A program made the translations under genes and the position numbers. A model generated the notes under the pieces. That model ran no database searches. It was not told the DNA's origin and saw only the letters and a program-made list of their open reading frames with translations. 64,000 bases of DNA from the NCBI GenBank assembly GCA_037157565.1, contig JAZHRO010000022.1:9920001-9984000 (forward strand), in the 5' to 3' direction. Below, piece by piece: positions 58,848 to 64,000 of the stretch. The number at the start of each line of letters is the position of its first letter. Position 1 is the stretch's first letter. Origin of the DNA: Thalassia testudinum. Its lineage: Eukaryota > Streptophyta > Magnoliopsida > Alismatales > Hydrocharitaceae.

Positions 58848-60371
58848 CTAGCCATTGACTGTGAAAGTATAACCAGTATTCGGATCAGCGATTTCAACTG
58901 CCCCATTGGAGTAGGGCTTGACCACCCTAAATGGTCCTATCCACTTGGACCTGAGCTTCCCTGGCAAGAGTTTTAGACGGGCATCAAAAAGCAGAACTTG
59001 CTGATTAGGCTCGAAGGTTTTTCTATGGATGAGTCGGTCGTGGACAGCTTTCATTTTCTCCTTGTAGAGCCGACTATTCTCAAAAGCTTCCCGACGAATT
59101 TCCTCGAGCTCGGAGAGTTGGAGCGTCCTCTGCGCACCGACTAACTGGGATCCATGTTACACTGCTTGACGGCCTAGTAAGCCCGATGTTCCAACTCGAC
59201 AGGAAGGTGGCAAGCTTTGCCATAGACCAGGCGATAAGGTGACATGCCAATCGGGGTCTTGAAAGTGGTCCGGTATGCCCACAGGGCATCATTCAGTCGT
59301 GTGGACCAATCCTTCCTGTCAGGTCTCACAGTCTTCTGTAGAATATTCTTGATTTGCTTGTTTAAGACCTCAGTCTGCCCATTTGTTTGCGGATGATACG
59401 GGGTAGCAATGTGGTGGTTAACCTCATATTTTTTGAGTAGGGCACGGAATTGGGTGTGGATAAAATGACTTCCACTATCACTGATCATGGCCTTTGGTAT
59501 TCCAAACCGGGAAAAGATGTTCTGCTTAACAAAGTCCATGACAGCCTTATAATTGCATCAGCAGGTGGCGACGGCTTCAATCCATTTGGAGACATAGTCT
59601 ATAGAGACTAAGATGTACTCAAAGTCGTTGGATGGTGGGAAGGGGCCCATAAAATCAATACCCCAAATGTTGAAGATCTCGACAATCAAAATGAGCTGGA
59701 GGGGCATCATATCTTTTCTGGTCATGGTCCCCAGAGTCAGGCAGCAAGAGCAAGTCTTAGCAAAATTGTGTGCATCCTTAAATAAGGAAGGCTAGTAAAA
59801 TTCGGACTGCAGAACCTTTGCAGCCGTTTGCTTTCCTGAGAAGTGGTCACCACAAGCCTGGTAGTGACAAAAAGATAGCACACTCTGAACTTCGTCCTCA
59901 GGGATACACCTCCTGATGATCTAGTTGGCACAGAGGCGAAACAACATGAGATCATCCCAGAAATAATGCTTGGCCTCGGCCAAGAACTTGTCCCGTTGCT
60001 GTCTGGACCAGTTGTGCAAGGTCTGACCTACAACTAGGTAGTTGACATAGTTAGCATACCAAGGTAGCTTCTTGTCTTGCACAGCCAGAATGTGTTCATC
60101 GGGAAAGGTGTCAGATAAAGGTAGGTAGGGCCCAATGTGGTCTGGGTGAAGTCTGGATAGGTGGTCAGCCACCACATTCTTTGATTCGGCTTTGTCGCGG
60201 ATTTCCAGGTCAAATTCCTGCAAGAGAAGGATCCATCTGATAAGCTTGGGCTTCGCATCCTTTTTAGGAAATAGGTGCCGGATGGCAGAATGGTCCGTAT
60301 AGATGGCCACGTGGGATCCCAGAAGGTAAGATCGAAACTTTTCAAGTCTAAAAACTTCAGCAAGCAGTTCT
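58848..60371 (-). pseudogene. Athila RNase H and integrase, broken
   Basis: Reading leftwards on the minus strand: RNase H (KFRSYLLGSHVAIYTDHSA, KNVVADHLSRLHPDHIGP), the zinc-binding domain ([33 protein letters not shown]), the catalytic core ([52 protein letters not shown]) and the C-terminus ([20 protein letters not shown], then LKLLPGKLRSKWIGPFRV). Stops occur after LCAN, after SEFY and near AVAT, and a further frame break lies near 59120. The SIRE LTR at 60372 cuts RNase H. Confidence 0.9.
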
Positions 60372-62104
60372 TGTAGGTTCTCCCTTCGCGGAGGGGTGAC
60401 GTAATAATTGCGGAAATAAAATAAACAATCTCACAAATAGGCAATCACACGAGTACACAAAGATTTTTAGGTGAAAACCCAAACCGGGTGAAAACCACCA
60501 CCTAACCCTCTCGAGTTAGGATTTTCCGATCAACCTAGTTGATCAAATCCACTAACCGAATCACTTTGAAACGAGGGTGATTCAACCTCAGTACAACCAC
60601 GCTACAAGTACGAGGGTAGCGTTCCTCAACCCCTTCTCTCCACGAGAAGGATTTTGTCCCACGAAGGAGACGGGAATTCGCAAAGCGAATACCCAACCAA
60701 AAGACAAGGTAAAATAAACAACAAACCTATAGAGCCAACAAAGTAATAAACCTAAGCTTCTATAGGATTTAGGAAACTCCCCTTTGCAAGGAGTGCGTCG
60801 ACGATGACGCGGGTGCGTGAGCCACGCAACGACACAATGTCGCTCTCGTGAACAACGGCGGGAGAGCGGGTGCGCGAAGGCTTGATTCTCTCAAGATGAT
60901 GGAGCTTGAGCTTAGAGAGCAAGATCTAGCTAGGACACAAGAGAGTGGAACTATGTTGCTTAAGTGTGTCTTGTGTTTCTCTTGGTGTATCTTTTGTCTC
61001 TAAGTATGTATTTGTGTTGCAAAGGTTCCCCTCTATTTATAGAGGCCTTAGGAAGGCTTTGGAAGGCTTAGGAAAGGTTTTATAGCCGTTGGGAACAAAG
61101 CCTAAGAGAATCAGGCCGAAATCAGGACAATGATTACATTTGACAGGGTAATCAGACGTCTAACGCTTTCATCAGACGTCTGGAAGGCCACTTTAAGACG
61201 TCTGATTTCAAGGTCAGACGTCTGATTCTATGCGGGTTTCCTCCTGACTTGAATCAGATCTAAACAGGGTTTTCGCGCAAGTCCATCAGACGATATACAG
61301 GACGTCTGGTACTATGTATGGATGTCTGGAAACCTACTTTTACTGTGGGAATTGATTTCCAAACGTTGCAACGGCTAGAAAATCTCTGAGAAGAGATTTT
61401 GGGTCAGCCGAGGCAAAACGGTCATTTATCAGACGTCTGGAAATGCCTAAGGACGTCTGATAGGGCTCTAACGGTCATATTCTTGAGTGCCTGCTAAGGT
61501 AGCCAATGGTCCACTATCTGGACGTCTGGCAAGTCCATCAGACGTCTCCTAAGACGTCTGGTATAAGGTGTGGACGTCTGATTTCATCAGACAGAACTAC
61601 CTATGTCCAGCCTAACAGTTATCCGACGTTTGAAACAACAGTCAGACGTCTTAAAATACTTTATCAGACGTCTGATTTGGGAATTAGACGTCTGGAAGTG
61701 CTGTTTGAGCCCTATATTGGTTTTCTAAGTATTCTACAGAAAACCTAAGTATCCTAGGGTTGTGCCAGTGTTCCTAGGACTACTGTTAGGGTTCTTTGAG
61801 GCTCTTTAACATAATTTTCTAAGGAAAATAAAAAGAGCAAGAAAATAAAGACAAGAGATACAAGAAAGGATTAAAAAGAATCTATCATATTCTTCTTGTT
61901 TTCTATCTTCAATCTGTCGCTCCACGCGAACCTCCTCTGTTTTCTGTCAAGCTCCTCCAATCCATCCTGGATGCGAGCTCGAGTTCCGTCTAAACACGTC
62001 CACATTTGCAATTGACCTGAAATCTAGGACTCAAATTGCAAATGTTAAATAACACGTGTTTTGTTATCATCAAAACAAATGATCGTGGTGCTCTAGCACC
62101 AACA
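60372..62104 (-). repeat. SIRE-type 3' LTR
   Basis: Minus strand TGTTGGTGCTAGAGCACCACG to GGGAGAACCTACA. It is nearly identical in organisation to the solo LTR at 47600-49328 and carries a TATA box (CTATAAATAG, 61033-61042). Confidence 0.92.
61033..61705 (-). promoter_or_regulatory. AGACGTCT cluster upstream of the SIRE LTR TATA box
   Basis: Ten exact octamers between 61153 and 61693 with the same order as in 48369-48915; TATA box at 61033-61042. Confidence 0.8.
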
Positions 62105-62432
62105 ATCTCCCCCTTTTTGATGATGACAAAATCGTAAATAATAATGCATAAAAATCCTCCCCCTTTTTGACATTATCAAAAAGGTTTGATTGGTTTTAAA
62201 ATTCCTATAACTTCACCTTAAGACATGCTCTTCTATGAATTTATTTTAACAAAGGTGATATTCTCCCCCTTTTTGTAACAACAAGATAGCTATTATTTTT
62301 CTCCCCCTTACTAAAGGAAATTTAGCTACCTTATTTCTCCCCCTTAAAAATTGACAATTAGCTCATAAATTTTAACTCCCCCTATCTAAATGCTATTGAT
62401 AAACAAAGATAGGGTAAAGGATTTTACCTCAC
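62105..62432 (-). other. SIRE 3' region with six polypurine-tract-like repeats
   Basis: Minus strand AAAAAGGGGGAGAT abuts the LTR start (62105-62118). Further copies of (A)nGGGGGAG lie near 62157, 62262, 62301, 62337 and 62376. The one at the LTR is the functional position. Confidence 0.85.
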
Positions 62433-63059
62433 CTACCATGGCCAATAAAATGGCTCGAATGGTGGTGGTGGATGCCACATCGGATGGGGCTCCCATCCGT
62501 AGCTTGGAGGCCCGGGCATCGGTGTCGGTCTCCAGTCTGGTGGTCGACGTGCGGCGGGTCCGTCGTTTGTTCGCCGTCTCGTCGGTCTTCTTGTTCTCCT
62601 TCTTGGTCTACTCCTTGGTTCTCCCAACTTGAGTTGACCAGACTTGAGCTTGTAGGTCCAGTCCTTTATGTTGTAATTATCCCTAAACCCTACAAAACAA
62701 GATTCTAATTTTTTTTCGGTATTCAAGTGGGCTTGGATCTGGATCTGTTAGCGGGTCTCCTTGATGGAGATCCTTTCTCAACCTTAGGGCTATAAAAATT
62801 ATCGACTTTATTGATTAATTTGTTGGAGTTTTCCCTAAGACATGCGATTTCTTTTTCTATAATATCCATCTTAGTCTTTAAATCAGAAATTTCTAACTTT
62901 AGACTATCATTTTCCTCAATCAACTTATTATTTTCATTGATGAGGTCGTGATTTTCTAATAATAGGTTATCAATTCTAGGACTAGCTTCTATGTCCTTAA
63001 GTTGTTTTTCTAACCTATCATTTTCATTTTTAAGAAAACTAAGGTTCTTTTTATTACTT
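62433..63059 (-). pseudogene. SIRE gag C-terminal region, frameshifted
   Basis: After the gag stop near 63060, a shifted frame continues with a coiled-coil-like stretch (FLKNENDRLEKQLKDIE, NENNKLIEENDSLKLEIS) to 62723. Another frame (62433-62726) follows with an Arg-rich then Pro/Trp-rich tail ending in PPPPFEPFYWPW. No pol domain follows. The Pro/Trp tail is not one I recognise. Confidence 0.6.
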
Positions 63060-64000
63060 TTATTTTTCTATTCTAAGTGATTTACTAATCTCAAAAAGTT
63101 CATTAAAAGCTTCTTGAAGATCGAGATTTACCTCGTCGTCAGAGTCGCTTCCGCTTTCACTGTCGCTATTGGTTCCTCTGGCCATGAAACCAAAGCAAGC
63201 GGTTTCTTCTTTTTCTTCTTCTTCTTCCTCCGAGCTGGAATCGTCCCAAGTGGCTTGGAATGCCTTCTTCTTAGATCTCTTTTCCTTTTCCTTCTTCTTC
63301 TCCTTTTTGAGAAGAGGGCATTCTGGTCGTAGGTGTCCTTTCTCGTTGCAGTGGTAGCAACGTCTCAGGCTTTCCTTCTTCCCCTTTTTCTCTTTCTTTA
63401 ATTCCCTACAAAACTTGGAAAAATTTTTAAGTAAAATTCTAAAGTCTTCGTCGTCGGAACTTACCTCGCTATTCGACGCGGCTCTAAAGGCAAGAGTCTT
63501 CTTCAGTTTGGACTCCGGTGTATCCTTCTTCTTTTGCTTCAACTTTGTCTCGTAGGCCATTAGATTGCCTAAGAGATCTTCCATGTTGAGCTCCTCTACT
63601 TCGTTCGCCTCCTCGATGGCGGTGACTTTCTGTTCCCATTCCGGTCCAAGGGAACGAAGAAGCTTCCCTTGAAGCTCCCCCTTGATGAAGGTCTTCCCTA
63701 ATGCTTTCAAATTATTTACAATGAGAGTGAACCTAGTGTTCATCTCACTTAAAGACTCGTTAGGTTTCATAGAAAAAGATTCAAATTCTTGAGAAAGTAA
63801 ATTAATTTTAGAAGTTTTTACCTTAGAGGTACCTTCGTGAGTTACCTCAAGTGTGTGCCAAATCTCGTATGCGGTGGCGCATTGCGAGATTCTGTTGAAC
63901 TCCTCCGGGCTGAGCGCGCAATACAACGCGTTCATTGTTTTCGCGTTGAGCGAGAGTTCCTGAATCTGCTGCTGCGAGTATCCTGCGTCCGGTCGCTCCG
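63060..64000 (-). CDS. SIRE/Maximus-type gag, N-terminus outside window
   Basis: The frame is open from the right edge (reading in as ERPDAGYSQQQIQELSLNAK) to the stop at 63060. It contains the UBN2-type gag domain (NALYCALSPEEFNRISQCAT, YEIWHTLEVTHEGT, LLSQEFESFSM), a leucine-rich segment (ELNMEDLLGNLMAYETKLKQ), a CCHC zinc knuckle CYHCNEKGHLRPEC, Lys-rich flanks and an acidic run ending in ACFGFMARG. This order is diagnostic of SIRE/Maximus gag. The stop may be a frameshift consequence, since homologous text continues in another frame. It would form the particle that packages element RNA. Confidence 0.88.
   Translation of the reverse strand, partial: ERPDAGYSQQQIQELSLNAKTMNALYCALSPEEFNRISQCATAYEIWHTLEVTHEGTSKVKTSKINLLSQEFESFSMKPNESLSEMNTRFTLIVNNLKALGKTFIKGELQGKLLRSLGPEWEQKVTAIEEANEVEELNMEDLLGNLMAYETKLKQKKKDTPESKLKKTLAFRAASNSEVSSDDEDFRILLKNFSKFCRELKKEKKGKKESLRRCYHCNEKGHLRPECPLLKKEKKKEKEKRSKKKAFQATWDDSSSEEEEEEKEETACFGFMARGTNSDSESGSDSDDEVNLDLQEAFNELFEISKSLRIEK

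Larger units (their letters stand above)
55844..60371 (-). mobile_element. Athila-type Ty3 element, 3' part
   Basis: 3' LTR at left (55844-57360), polypurine tract, long 3' non-coding region, then integrase and RNase H on the minus strand. A SIRE-type LTR begins inside RNase H at 60372. The remainder of the element would continue beyond the window. It inserted into the Tekay-type pol. Confidence 0.85.
60372..64000 (-). mobile_element. SIRE/Maximus-type Ty1 element lacking pol
   Basis: Minus strand: gag runs in from the right edge and is followed directly by a 3' region with polypurine tracts and the 3' LTR. Protease, integrase, reverse transcriptase and RNase H are absent between gag and the LTR (only ~1 kb). 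Its left end lies in Athila RNase H; the left flank is GTTCT. The 5' LTR lies outside the window. Confidence 0.8.

Overview
This is nuclear DNA of a flowering plant, almost all of it transposable elements. The evidence is the mix of plant-specific lineages (Athila-type and Tekay/Del-type Ty3 elements, SIRE/Maximus-type Ty1 elements, plant L1 LINEs, a Tourist-like MITE), long AT-rich spacers, spliced introns, and one recognisable host gene. That gene is a three-exon DUF1639-family gene on the minus strand (31093-32192). I cannot name the species. No bacterial-style operons, CRISPR arrays or intact rRNA/tRNA genes are visible.

Layout. 1-6255: decayed Athila element (minus), with protease, gag, leader, tRNA-Asp-type primer site and a long 5' LTR. 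6262-8294: truncated Tekay-type element (gag plus a shortened LTR). 8310-10160: inverted and repeated fragments of an arogenate dehydrogenase gene. 10240-11387: block with an organelle-like look. 11456-14238: solo Tekay-type LTR (TSD CCATT) inside a long-TIR MITE-like element. 16534-17712: miniature element with ~210-bp LTRs. 18504-24102: L1 LINE (minus) with a perfect 18-bp TSD. 25050-27420: Athila-LTR-like tract. 28060-30230 and 45400-51345: two diverged copies of an unclassified segment. 31093-32192: the host gene. 32800-39905: dead LINE (plus), split by a solo LTR (TSD CACCC) that is itself split by a copia-type LTR (TSD TATGG). 39905-40605: ~190-bp tandem repeat. 40740-45142: old LTR holding a younger inverted copy of the same family (40933-43740, TSD AGTAG). 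45615-49423: MITE (TSD TTA) split by two copia-type solo LTRs in opposite orientations. 52041-55843: Tekay 3' LTR plus integrase. 55844-60371: Athila 3' LTR plus integrase/RNase H (minus). 60372-64000: SIRE-type element (minus) with 3' LTR, gag and no pol.

The most striking unexplained structure is the palindrome AGACGTCT (plant bZIP C-box core GACGTC). I count about 45 exact copies by eye, where about one is expected by chance in 64 kb. They sit in clusters inside LTRs next to TATA boxes. The clusters occur in two unrelated superfamilies (Ty3 Tekay-type and Ty1 SIRE-type LTRs), which also share the longer string CAGACGTCTTAAA. This looks like a shared LTR enhancer module. The solo LTRs, TSDs and nesting give a relative insertion order for much of the window.
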